Source of the DNA: Brachypterus glaber
Taxonomy: Eukaryota; Arthropoda; Insecta; Coleoptera; Kateretidae
DNA length: 64,000 bases
Direction: 5' to 3'
Assembly: GCA_958510825.1 (NCBI GenBank)
Contig: OY294045.1
Coordinates: 7,863,916 to 7,927,915 of the forward strand
The notes under the pieces are model-generated. The model searched no databases, was not told where the DNA came from, and was given only the letters and a program-made list of their open reading frames with translations. Positions 56,901 through 64,000 of this stretch are shown here, one piece after another. The translations under genes were made by a program, and so were the position numbers. Numbering within the stretch: position 1 is the first letter of the stretch; each line of letters starts with the position of its first letter.

Positions 56901-59900
56901 ATACCCAGTCAAGACTGTTCTATGTGATGTTGCACAGCCATGTAATTTTTATAGTCCATGTATAGTCCTTAGACTTTAACAATTCCGCTTTAAGTTATGT
57001 CACCTACATATCAGCTACATACTAGGTACATAACAATGAAAGTAGGCGTTTCCGAATTTTACGTGTAGTTTTTTCTCTTTCTTTCAAATACATTTTTTCT
57101 ATTTTGCGACTCTTATAAGCTCATAATCACACGCATTTTGCTTGTTCTTATAGGCCCATAAGAGGTCTGTACTTTTTGTTCTTTTGGGTTGGCAACAGAC
57201 CTGGCCTATCGCTTGACGTTTTCCGTGCTAATGTCAATGTCGCTTTAAGGTAGAATTTTCTACAAAATTTTGTGTTTAGGTTATTTTTACCATGTTAAAA
57301 TTGTGGCTTGGTTAATTACAGTAAAAAAGAGAAGAGATGAATATAAAATATATCAAAATATCATTTGTTCTTATAATTTTAAACATGGTGTAAACTGTAA
57401 TGACAATCCAAAACAAAAAATCCCTAAATCAGTCATCAATTTAAGTAAGTTTTTTTAAATTTTAGAGCAAAATAGAAAAAATTGTATAAAGAACTCGTTT
57501 CATAACACGTTTTAAGCGCACTATTACTTTAGAAAACTCGCCGCAATCGACTCGTTTTCTAAACTTGTACTCGTGCGCTAAAAACGTATGTTATGAAACT
57601 AGTACTTTAATATACTATTATAATACTCGTTACTTGTTATGGAGTGAATTATAAATTTAGACATGGAGAAAATTTTTACGAATTTTTGATAAATCTAATA
57701 AAGTATATAAAAATCTTTATATGTAACATCCCTCAGGTAAAATTCTTATGCGATATGCATTTTTACTGTGAAAGCAAACTTTCTACCAGGCTTAAAAATC
57801 ATGCGCCACATAAAAAGCCAATGTTTAGAGAAAAAATAGCAAATAATCATTTCAAAAAAAAAAAAAAAAAAATTAATTTTTTGTCTAAAATTATCTAAAA
57901 TCAGTTTAGTTCAGTCTAAAAATACACTCACATTTTCCAAATGTTTTAAAAATTATCTATCTAGAAATTACGCCCTCGTAAAAATTTGCAGATTTGCAAA
58001 AGTCCTAACATAAGGAAATCAATTTTCAGGTATCTTTATGCAACTATTTTTTTTTGGTTAAATTTAAATAAGTTTAAATAAGAAAACGTGTAAAAATTTA
58101 ATTTAACTGCAAAACTCAGAAGCACTTTAGTAGCTGTCCCTGAATATAAACTCCTAAATTATGAAAATTCTTACCCCAGTTTATGCCGTAATTTTCTAAC
58201 TTCCACCAGTTTTGTAGCATAAGGTAGGTTCATTTCTCTCGCTTTGGTCATTAATTTGCAGTCGTTGTACGTGTAATCCAGAACAGGTACCCCTAGGGAT
58301 CTGTCATAAAACAGAGAAACAATTTAAATATCGTCATCTAAAGGCTCTAACGGTCTATCTCCAAAACGTCATATTTTTCAGGAGACGTAAAAAACGATTT
58401 AAAACTTAATTATAGCAATTTAGAACTTTAACTTTAGCTTGTTCACAGGTAAAAATGTTTGAAATGTGTTAATGTATTTAAAACTTTTCATTGTTATCTA
58501 TTTTATATAAATTTTTGAAAATTAAATTTTAACCACAAAATCTAAATTCACTAATGGTCTAACTCCAAGGGAAGATAAAAGAGGATACCTATCGTATTAT
58601 ATCGCGTAATATTATTACAAAAAATTTATATTTTTATATTTAATATATAATATTACTACTAGGTAGGCATAATATATATACATTATTATTGGCAATAATT
58701 ATAATTATCATCAAACAGTAAATTAACAAATATTTGAATCCCCTGTTGTCGAGAAATAGTTTGACATTAGTGACAGTTCTCATTTAATTGTTTTCTCACA
58801 ATCATATGATGGGGTTAGACACTTAGCGACTTAAAATATTTACATTTTTGCATTTTTTGAGGCTGATATTGGTTTAATGCAACTTTTTTTTTTCAAGTAT
58901 GTTGGTAATCAGATAATGAAGAAAATTTGATAAAAATCTCATTTTTGAAAAATTTGGAGTTAGACAACTAGAGCCTTTAGTGGACGATATCTTACTTTTT
59001 TATATCTTATCCTATCTAAACTATTTTTTTGGTTTAAGACATAAAAGAGCTAATTTCGGCGAAAAATCTTTTTGGATGTTTGTCTATCTGCCTGTATGTC
59101 TATTTCTATATTTGCCTTTATCTATTTTTCTGTTTATATGAAAAATTTGTGATTTATTATGGTTTATTATAATACACTGCCGCACATTAAATTCCGGACA
59201 CCTAAAAAATTGACAATTTTTTAAATTCAAATATTTCGAAAACTAATTAATGGATTTGACTGATTTTTTTTGTGTTGAAGCTTAAACATTTTCTACTTTT
59301 GTTTGTTTTAAGAATGATTAATTTTTTTTTTTATTAACACCAATAAATAATGTACAAGTATGTTTCTTACCCCATCTTCTAAGACTTGCATGGTACGCCA
59401 CTGCAACTGTTTATTAAATTATTAAAGTCTTTCTTATTGCCGCAGTTTTAATGAATATTTTTTTTTATTTTTTTACTTTTTTCCTTCTGGTTTAGGAGAT
59501 ATCAGGATTTTCCTGAAAGTTGTCATTTTTTCAGTCAACTCAAAAAGTACTAAATCAGCGGAGTTTTTATTTGAAGCTCATGTCTTTTACTTCTTCTTCT
59601 ACAGTTTGTTCATCCCGGGGCAACTTTTTATTGCCGTCTGACGGAGACTTAACGGTGATTTCGAAGAACTGCTACAGGACGGAGTGACCCTATTTTTTCT
59701 TCTACTCAAGTTTTTCAAACCCAATTTATGTTTTTGATAAACTTGATTAGAAGAAAAACGTAACTCGGTTAAGCTTCAAATTTAAAGCAAAGCATCAATC
59801 AAATTCATGTAGTACTTTTTAAATTAACTGAAAAAATGACAACTTCCAGGAAAATCCTGATATCTCCTAAAGCAGAAGTAAAAATGTAAAAAAATAAAAA

Positions 59901-62184
59901 AGAAAATATTCATTAAACTGCGACAATAAGAAAGACTTTAATAATTTGATAAACAGTTGCAGTGGCGTACCATGCAAGTCCTAGAAGATGGGGTACAAAA
60001 CATAGTTGTACATTATTTGTTGTTATTTTTTAGGTGTCCGGAATTTAGTCTGCGGCAGTGTATATATTATAAGATTAATAAAATTTGTAAGGTTTTTCTT
60101 TAAACAGAAATCACTAGGAAATTTTCTGAAAAAAGCATAGGTATAATGAGATTTTAGCAGAGTTTTGGATTAAAATTTAATAAAATTTAAGGAAACGATA
60201 GTAAGGCAGAGTATTTTTTGAATTAAAAAACAAAAAATCTGTACATTACATTGATAGGTATTAAGTATTAAGACCTTTATCAGTTTATGCAAGAATTTTT
60301 AAGAAGCTTTTGGGTTCAAACCCAGTCTGAACAACTTTATTTTAAAATTCTACTTAATTATTCCCCTAATACAAGAATTTTATTTCATTTTACTATTGGG
60401 AAAAAATTACCGACTTTAAAATCAGCTTATTTAAAAGAAAAGTAGACATTTAAATATTTACTTTGCCATTACTGCTCGAACGTTGTTTGCAAACAATTTT
60501 GGATCTCGTTTCTCCTCTTCACTCGGATTGTAGACTGGCAGAAATTCAATTTCACAATAGTTAGTTGGCTGGGTTAAAGTTAACCATAGTAACTTCAATC
60601 TGAAATAAAAATAAAAAATAAATAAAAATCATATCGGGTCTAGAAGTGATAGTTTTTTCAATAGAGATTTCTAGGTTCTTAATGATGTAAATGGCCAATT
60701 TAGCACTTTTATAAATTTATTTAAACCTATTTTTAACGAGTGTTTTCCTCAAAAATATCACAAAAGCAATGTATCAGAAATAAACTATAATATGAAATAA
60801 AACAGTGTAAAAATAGGCTAGATATCCTATTTACTCTCAAGTCACATGATCAGAGATATGTTACACAATATAACACCGTGAAAAAACAATATAACAATCT
60901 ACTCATAAATTTCAGAAAAAATCATTATGCATAAAAAATAAGTAGATCAGACAACAAAAGCAAAACAGTATGGAACGTTGTGAAAGACATTAGATGTCAA
61001 AACAAAAAAGTTTTTTTTCAGGTACCAGGGGATGTTAACGAAATGGCAAACAAAATAAATAATTTTTTTTAGATGCAGCTCCAAGGTTAATAAACAACTT
61101 AGAGAGTGTTGAATTTAACTTCAATATAACAAATAACATCAACTCAATGTTTATTTCACCAGTTACACCCCTGGAAATTGTGGACATTGTAAGAAATTTA
61201 AAAAACAAATTAAGCAGTGGCGTAGACGAAATTCCGATTACTATAATAAAATTTTGTATTCCTGAGATATGCAAACCGCTTGGATATATAGTGAATAATA
61301 ATATTTTAAAGATTGCGCTAGTAAAACCTATACATAAGAAGGGTGACCCGGCACTTATAGAGAATTATAGGCCTATCAGCCTCTTGCCCTCTTTTTCAAA
61401 AATATTTGAGAAGGCGATGGTAAACAGAATTGTGGATTTCTTTAAACAAAATAACCTATTTAATGACTGTCAACATGGTTACTTAAAAAATAAATCGATA
61501 AATACTGCAGTGCACGCCTTCACACATGAAATACTCTTGGGCTTTGAAAATTTGGAGAACGTAATCGGTACGTTTTGGACCTATTACACTACCCTGTGCT
61601 ATTCCTATGTGGAACTCAATCGTCTCAGACGTTGATTCTTCGCCATCTTTAATGACTGTCACTTTTTGCTTTCGATTTTTGATGAATCATTTAATCCACT
61701 CCAGTGCAGCCCCCCTCACTCCATGCCTCTCTAGCTTTTCAATACGGACAAACCATCAAAACACAAGAAAACCAAGTTAACAAAAGCAGCATTACATCAA
61801 TTAAAAATAGAAAACTAAAATAGTAAACCATTTGTTTTGAATATTGCAAAATAATAAAACTGAAAATAACAAATAATTTTTTGAATCTATATGAGTAAAT
61901 AAAAAAAATAACTTACGCACTGGGCCCTTCCCAAGTCCACGTCACTGTATCCAGCTTATTTGGGTATCTAATGCAGACAGGTTGAATGGGAACTCCAGGA
62001 TAAAAAGCTCCCGGTTTAAAAGTTATGAGACAGGAACGGTTCGTGCACGTTCCCTCGGGAAAGATTAAAATTTGCGGCCAATCCAGATCCGAGGTGGCTC
62101 TGTTAATTATCTCCTTGATTGTGTTTTGACGGGAGTCTGGATCGTCTCTCCACACGTAGACAGGTTGAGTGAAGTTTATTAGTT
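50799..62184 (-). CDS. LPCAT: Lysophosphatidylcholine acyltransferase (LPCAT1/2 family), last six exons
   Basis: The enzyme moves an acyl group from acyl-CoA to lysophospholipids in the ER membrane (Lands cycle). The exons are 62184-61917, 60599-60462, 58300-58175, 53743-53494, 52280-52139 and 50926-50799. All are GT-AG and in phase, giving about 350 codons to a TGA stop. The first exon has the acyltransferase motif FPEGTCTNRSCLITFKPGAF and VPIQPVCIRYPNKLDTVTWT. Exon 2 has EFLPVYNPSEEEKRDP. Exon 4 has one canonical EF-hand loop (DKNNTGVIDFRE), while the EF-like loops in exons 4/5 and 5 are degenerate. The end, YYTKKID, fits the KKxx ER-retrieval signal, as human LPCAT1 ends in a similar dilysine motif. 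The N-terminal membrane segments and the HxxxxD catalytic motif are beyond the window. Confidence 0.93.
51030..51233 (-). mobile_element. 5'-truncated SINE with 12-bp target-site duplication
   Basis: Same family as 39736-40003, but the tRNA-like head with its A and B boxes is missing. AAGTTACATTTG flanks it at 51018-51029 and 51234-51245. It lies in the last LPCAT intron in the same orientation as the gene. Confidence 0.85.
51290..51965. repeat. AT-rich dispersed repeat (inverted copy of the family at 0.7-2.3 kb)
   Basis: It carries GATATGTAATGCTACGCATT near its left end and TTCGAAACTACCTTATG plus TCTAGCGCAGAC near its right end. These correspond in reverse to about 1320 and 690-715. It lies in the last LPCAT intron. 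Confidence 0.7.
52139..52280 (-). CDS. LPCAT: LPCAT exon with degenerate EF-hands
   Basis: The acceptor is TTTGTTTTCAG and the donor GTAAAT. It reads IYDRTGYGRLSPEDFCRAVC and VFDQVDRNQLGYVTFG. Confidence 0.9.
52385..52560. repeat. Degenerate relative of palindromic family A
   Basis: AAATAAAAACCAAATTTTT, a GAGTCATTAAATAAAAACC block and AGGAACTTTTTTTCATA correspond to the family A arms at 6.7 and 7.6 kb, but much diverged. The stretch 53340-53480 also resembles a family A end. Confidence 0.45.
53116..53330. mobile_element. TA-flanked MITE with ~62-bp terminal inverted repeats
   Basis: CAGTGGGTTAGGCTAAATGT is matched exactly by the right end ACATTTAGCCTAACCCACTG. The repeat extends to TAATTCTTCTAAA on both sides, and TA flanks at 53114-53115 and 53331-53332. 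It lies in an LPCAT intron. Confidence 0.88.
53494..53743 (-). CDS. LPCAT: LPCAT exon with canonical EF-hand
   Basis: The acceptor is AATTTTTTTTAG and the donor GTAATA. It contains LFKIYDKNNTGVIDFREYLL and ends QIACK. A Penelope-like element has inserted a few bases upstream of its polypyrimidine tract. Confidence 0.92.
53817..53855 (-). ncRNA. Hammerhead-like motif at left 3' end of the Penelope element
   Basis: The minus strand reads CCCTGAAGAT, then a GTCTCT/AGAGAC stem with loop AGTAGTA, then GAAACGTCGG. Core bases CTGAAGA and GAAA are present, but one extra T precedes stem II and stem III has no loop. Cleavage would need a dimeric arrangement, as proposed for Penelope-associated hammerheads. 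Confidence 0.6.
53897..55098 (-). pseudogene. Penelope-like RT plus GIY-YIG endonuclease, N-terminally truncated
   Basis: The frame is open for about 400 codons. It lacks the first RT blocks and contains QVSGAAMGSPLSPPAANAFM, the catalytic RRYVDDVYAIWP box, LQFLDVLVYK and HTDRYLNAFSHHHPSQKR. The GIY-YIG endonuclease follows: GVYKIPCSCGTVYIGETKRK, then STRLQEHERNI, AVAEHVHETGHKI. The endonuclease family nicks DNA for insertion. The true N-terminus is missing, so this copy cannot encode a complete protein. Confidence 0.92.
55099..55529 (+). pseudogene. Inverted duplicate of the Penelope GIY-YIG C-terminal part
   Basis: It begins at NIKPIFRSNQKLGQCLTSTK and repeats the endonuclease domain through RVNNHNSS and stop. 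It is not an independent gene. Confidence 0.9.
55572..55610 (+). ncRNA. Hammerhead-like motif at right 3' end of the Penelope element
   Basis: Identical to the motif on the left end, in inverted orientation, about 85 bases from the right target-site duplication. Confidence 0.6.
55707..56538. other. LPCAT intron sequence with short inverted repeats
   Basis: GGAAAGTGACATATTT near 55742 and its approximate complement AAATACACTTTCC near 55825 frame a small palindromic element with CGAGCCGCTAGGCGAG at its centre. No gene is supported. Confidence 0.4.
56539..56781. mobile_element. Palindromic MITE
   Basis: TATCGCACCCGTTACAGAA pairs with the right end TTCTGTAACGGGTACGATA. The central GAGATCTACCGATCTG and TATTACATATAACCAGC arms match perfectly around about 56660. 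Confidence 0.8.
57080..57470. repeat. Dispersed repeat, copy 2 (inverted relative to 18.7-19.1 kb)
   Basis: It begins TTTTTCTATTTTGCGACTC and shares GCTCATAATCACACGCATTT, GGTTGGCAACAGAC-like and ACAAAATTTTGTGTTTA blocks with the first copy. The 57270-57458 open frame lies in it and is not a gene. Confidence 0.65.
57490..57604. mobile_element. Small palindromic MITE
   Basis: CTCGTTTCATAACACGTTTT and AGCGCAC in the left arm match GTGCGCTAAAAACGTATGTT and ATGAAACTAG in the right arm. GAAAACTCG/CGAGTTTTC-type pairs lie inside. Confidence 0.65.
57605..58174. other. LPCAT intron sequence, nothing recognised
   Basis: The 84-codon open frame at 57644-57898 ends in a lysine run from an A-tract and has no domain I can name. 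Confidence 0.35.
58175..58300 (-). CDS. LPCAT: LPCAT exon (SLGVPVLDYTYNDC)
   Basis: The acceptor is TTTTATGACAG and the donor GTAAGA. It reads SLGVPVLDYTYNDCKLMTKA, then LPYATKLVEVRKLRHKLG. Confidence 0.9.
58301..59174. other. LPCAT intron sequence, nothing recognised
   Basis: AT-rich; no coding sequence or repeat partner noticed. Confidence 0.35.
59175..60060. mobile_element. TA-flanked palindromic MITE, related in design to the Tc1-like element at 41.3 kb
   Basis: CACTGCCGCACATTAAATTC and the complement ending GTCTGCGGCAGTG flank long inverted arms. TA lies at 59173-59174 and 60061-60062. Arm features (GTTATTTTTTAGGTGTCCGG, CAATTAATGGATTTGACTGA-like, GATATC.GGATTTTCCTG) parallel those of 41276-43932. 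There is no transposase. Confidence 0.8.
60061..60461. other. LPCAT intron sequence, nothing recognised
   Basis: AT-rich; no features supported. Confidence 0.35.
60462..60599 (-). CDS. LPCAT: LPCAT exon (LPVYNPSEEEKRDP)
   Basis: The acceptor is TTTTATTTCAG and the donor GTAAAT. It reads LKLLWLTLTQPTNYCEIEFL and PVYNPSEEEKRDPKLFANNV, closely matching vertebrate LPCAT2. It is too short to appear as a long open frame. Confidence 0.92.
60905..61745. pseudogene. Rearranged LINE RT fragments in an LPCAT intron
   Basis: The plus strand, from about 60950, reads KSKTVWNVVKDIRCQNKK and then SPVTPLEIVDIVRNLKNKLS. An internal deletion brings VNNN next to ILKIALVKPIHKKGDPALIE, followed by NYRPISLLPSFSKIFEKAMV and the FFKQNNLFNDCQHGYLKNKS block, up to about 61560. 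From there to 61745 the minus strand carries a further RT segment (GAALEWIK, then stop, KNRKQKVTVIKDGEE, GIAQGSVIGP). The two pieces are tail-to-tail and both broken. Confidence 0.75.
61746..61916. other. LPCAT intron sequence
   Basis: A short AT-rich stretch between the LINE fragment and the exon donor; nothing recognised. Confidence 0.4.
61917..62184 (-). CDS. LPCAT: LPCAT exon with EGTC acyltransferase motif
   Basis: The acceptor is TTCCTTTTAG and the donor is GTAAGT at 61916. It starts LINFTQPVYVWRDDPDSR, so translation does not begin at the internal GTG. The last codon (Ala) is completed by the next exon. Confidence 0.92.
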
Positions 62185-62940
62185 CTAAAAGGAATATAAA
62201 GTTATAGAACGGGGTAAAATGTGCAGAATTTTTTTAAAAGGCATTTTATCAAGCTGGGCATTGAAATCGTACATTTTACAGCATAGTTTGATTTAGTTTT
62301 ACAGGTGAGAGTTAATTTTTAAAGTAAGGTTATTTATTTGTCAAATTCAAAACATATAAAGCAAAAACACAGTATCCGCTTTATTTTTTTTTTTCAAAAA
62401 ATTAAAATTAGTAGAATAAAATTTACCGGAAAAATAAAACAACCTAATTTACATAACTTTTCTAATTATAAAGCATTATAAGAATAATTTAAATAGTACA
62501 ATAAAAAAAACTAACAAAAAATCCATTACTACTGTATTTTATCCAATCCAATACTACTGTATTTTATCCTGGATGGTTTTTGTCAAAAGCTTAACCCAAC
62601 TTTTAAAATCTCTTGTCAAAATGATATGATGTTGTAAAATTTACGATTTCAATGCCTCCCTTGATAATAGTTATTTATGGTACTAGTAATTTTCGAGAGG
62701 GCAATATCCATGAGTGCCATACAAGGTTTTATCCAATAAATAGCTTAGGAATTCATATTTTTATTAAAAATTTTAATGACATTTACAAGAAAATAATTTG
62801 ACAAGTGACAGTTGAGTGGGTAAAATAAATAATTATCCACTCAATAAAGTAAAAGCCACGCGGGGGTTATTATTGAGTTTATCTATTTAAAATAAAGCTG
62901 GTAATTGTCTCATTATCTGTATGTAAGGTAAATGTCCCAA
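62185..62940. other. LPCAT intron sequence, nothing recognised
   Basis: No upstream LPCAT exon is seen. AATACTACTGTATTTTATCC is locally duplicated near 62530-62570. Confidence 0.4.
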
Positions 62941-64000
62941 ATATCGGACATGACCCAACTATCGGACACTTTTTCACGTTTTTACAAAAAACATGATATT
63001 TAGGTAATAAAATCAAAAAAATATTTTTTATTTGAAATTATGAACGTATTTGAATCAGATCGTAAGTATCATTTGCCATTTATATCGTATTTTTTAAGCC
63101 CTAATAACAAATAAACAGTCATGTGTCAGCAGCCATGAAATATATATCCTTTTTCTAAGCAAAGTAAGTAAGCCAACGTTTAACTGTAAAATGATTTTTT
63201 TAATATAAGTAATTGTTAAAATGTCTATCAAACTCTTTTTAATTCATAATATTGTAGTTTTATACCATTTTAAACCATTTTTGATGTTATTTTAAAGATA
63301 TTTTTATATTAAATCGGTGTCCGATAAATAGGACAATAAAATATAGGCAGTTCCATATATCGGACGGGCGTCCGATATATAGTACGATGTAGATTTACTT
63401 TTAACTTCCAATATAAAATAAAGGAAATATATTTTTAAAACAAAAATTATATAAAATAATTCTAAAGAGTATAAAGCTTTTTCTACCCATTTATCGGACT
63501 AGCACTTTCTTTCAAATAAGCCGTTTATTAGGCATTTTTAGTAACTGTCCGATATTTGGGTCTACCCTATAATTTTGTTAGACCTAAATATCGGACAGCA
63601 TAAATTAATGCAAAGTCCATGGACTAGCAATATTATCTGGTTGATAATTTAAGTATATCGCCAATGTTTTTTTTATAGATCTTAGCTATAGTTAATTATA
63701 ATCATGTAATTATTCATTTCTGTTCAGGGAATCGTTATTTTAATACTCCTATTAATTTTAAAAACACATATTAGTCAAGAAAAAGCCTAAATGGACTACC
63801 ACCCATTATAACAATAATATAAAATTTTATAATATTTTGTCATAAAACCAGCAGCAAGTAAGTTTATAAAAAAATAATGACAAATATACACATTTGCATT
63901 ATATTAATAAATATATTTTTTTTTAATTTCTTTATTCATTATACATAGTCCGATAATTGAGACACAACTAGTCCGATATTTAGGACAAGGTGTCCGATAT
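62941..64000. repeat. Cluster of TATCGGAC / GTCCGATA motifs
   Basis: Eleven copies of ATCGGAC or its complement GTCCGAT lie between about 62949 and the end of the window. Most are in a wider AAATATCGGAC or GTCCGATATTT context and some are in close inverted pairs (for example 63357-63377). Spacing is irregular. The cluster runs off the window end, and no open frame is associated. Confidence 0.75.

Noticed and set aside
61565..61745. Twin priming for the LINE pieces at 60.9-61.7 kb
   Set aside because: The pieces face each other tail-to-tail, opposite to the head-to-head order twin priming gives, and no duplication was found. A secondary rearrangement is more likely.

Overview
The window looks like a stretch of a large, AT-rich, repeat-laden insect genome. 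The evidence is spliced genes with consensus GT-AG introns, 7tm_6 odorant receptors (an insect-only family), and a repeat load of LINEs, a Penelope-like element, a tRNA-derived SINE, Tc1/mariner-type palindromic elements and hammerhead-ribozyme repeats. A beetle is my best guess, but it is only a guess. Nothing prokaryotic, viral or CRISPR-like was seen.

Layout. (1) 1-13.5 kb is repeats: fold-back units, AT-rich repeats, a LINE with a 5' inversion and a perfect 14-bp target-site duplication, and a MITE that was hit twice by long palindromic TA-flanked elements. (2) 13.5-25.9 kb holds the last two coding exons of an alpha/beta-type syntrophin (+ strand), joined by a 12.1-kb intron. That intron contains a LINE, several MITEs and a 2.3-kb tandem array of a 354-bp repeat. 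Each unit carries a type I hammerhead self-cleaving ribozyme (seven copies, sense to the syntrophin transcript), and the whole array is flanked by a 14-bp target-site duplication. (3) 26-33.4 kb is gene-poor and includes a nearly perfect 944-bp palindrome.

(4) 33.7-48.6 kb is an odorant-receptor locus on the minus strand. One complete five-exon receptor (407 codons) can be assembled with every splice phase matching. An intronless Mpv17-family gene lies on the opposite strand inside its first intron, with a decayed hammerhead-repeat dimer split by a LINE. A second receptor upstream has only its N-terminal two thirds (two exons) and ends in the same splice phase, and a third fragment is a pseudogene. 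Either the second receptor is truncated, or the locus uses alternative 5' exons with shared C-terminal exons.

(5) 50.8-62.2 kb holds the last six exons of a lysophosphatidylcholine acyltransferase (LPCAT) gene on the minus strand, with an acyltransferase motif, EF-hands and a C-terminal KKxx ER-retrieval signal. Its introns carry a SINE, MITEs, LINE pieces and a Penelope-like element (RT plus GIY-YIG endonuclease) with 13-bp target-site duplications, inserted about ten bases from a splice acceptor. (6) The last kilobase is a cluster of a short direct/inverted motif (TATCGGAC/GTCCGATA) that runs off the end of the window.

The most notable theme is a set of hammerhead or hammerhead-like insertions (retrozyme-like array, decayed dimer, Penelope element, solo remnants, possibly the large palindrome), several of which share an outward-facing two-3'-end geometry. 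All exon joins and alignments here were made by eye from the sequence.
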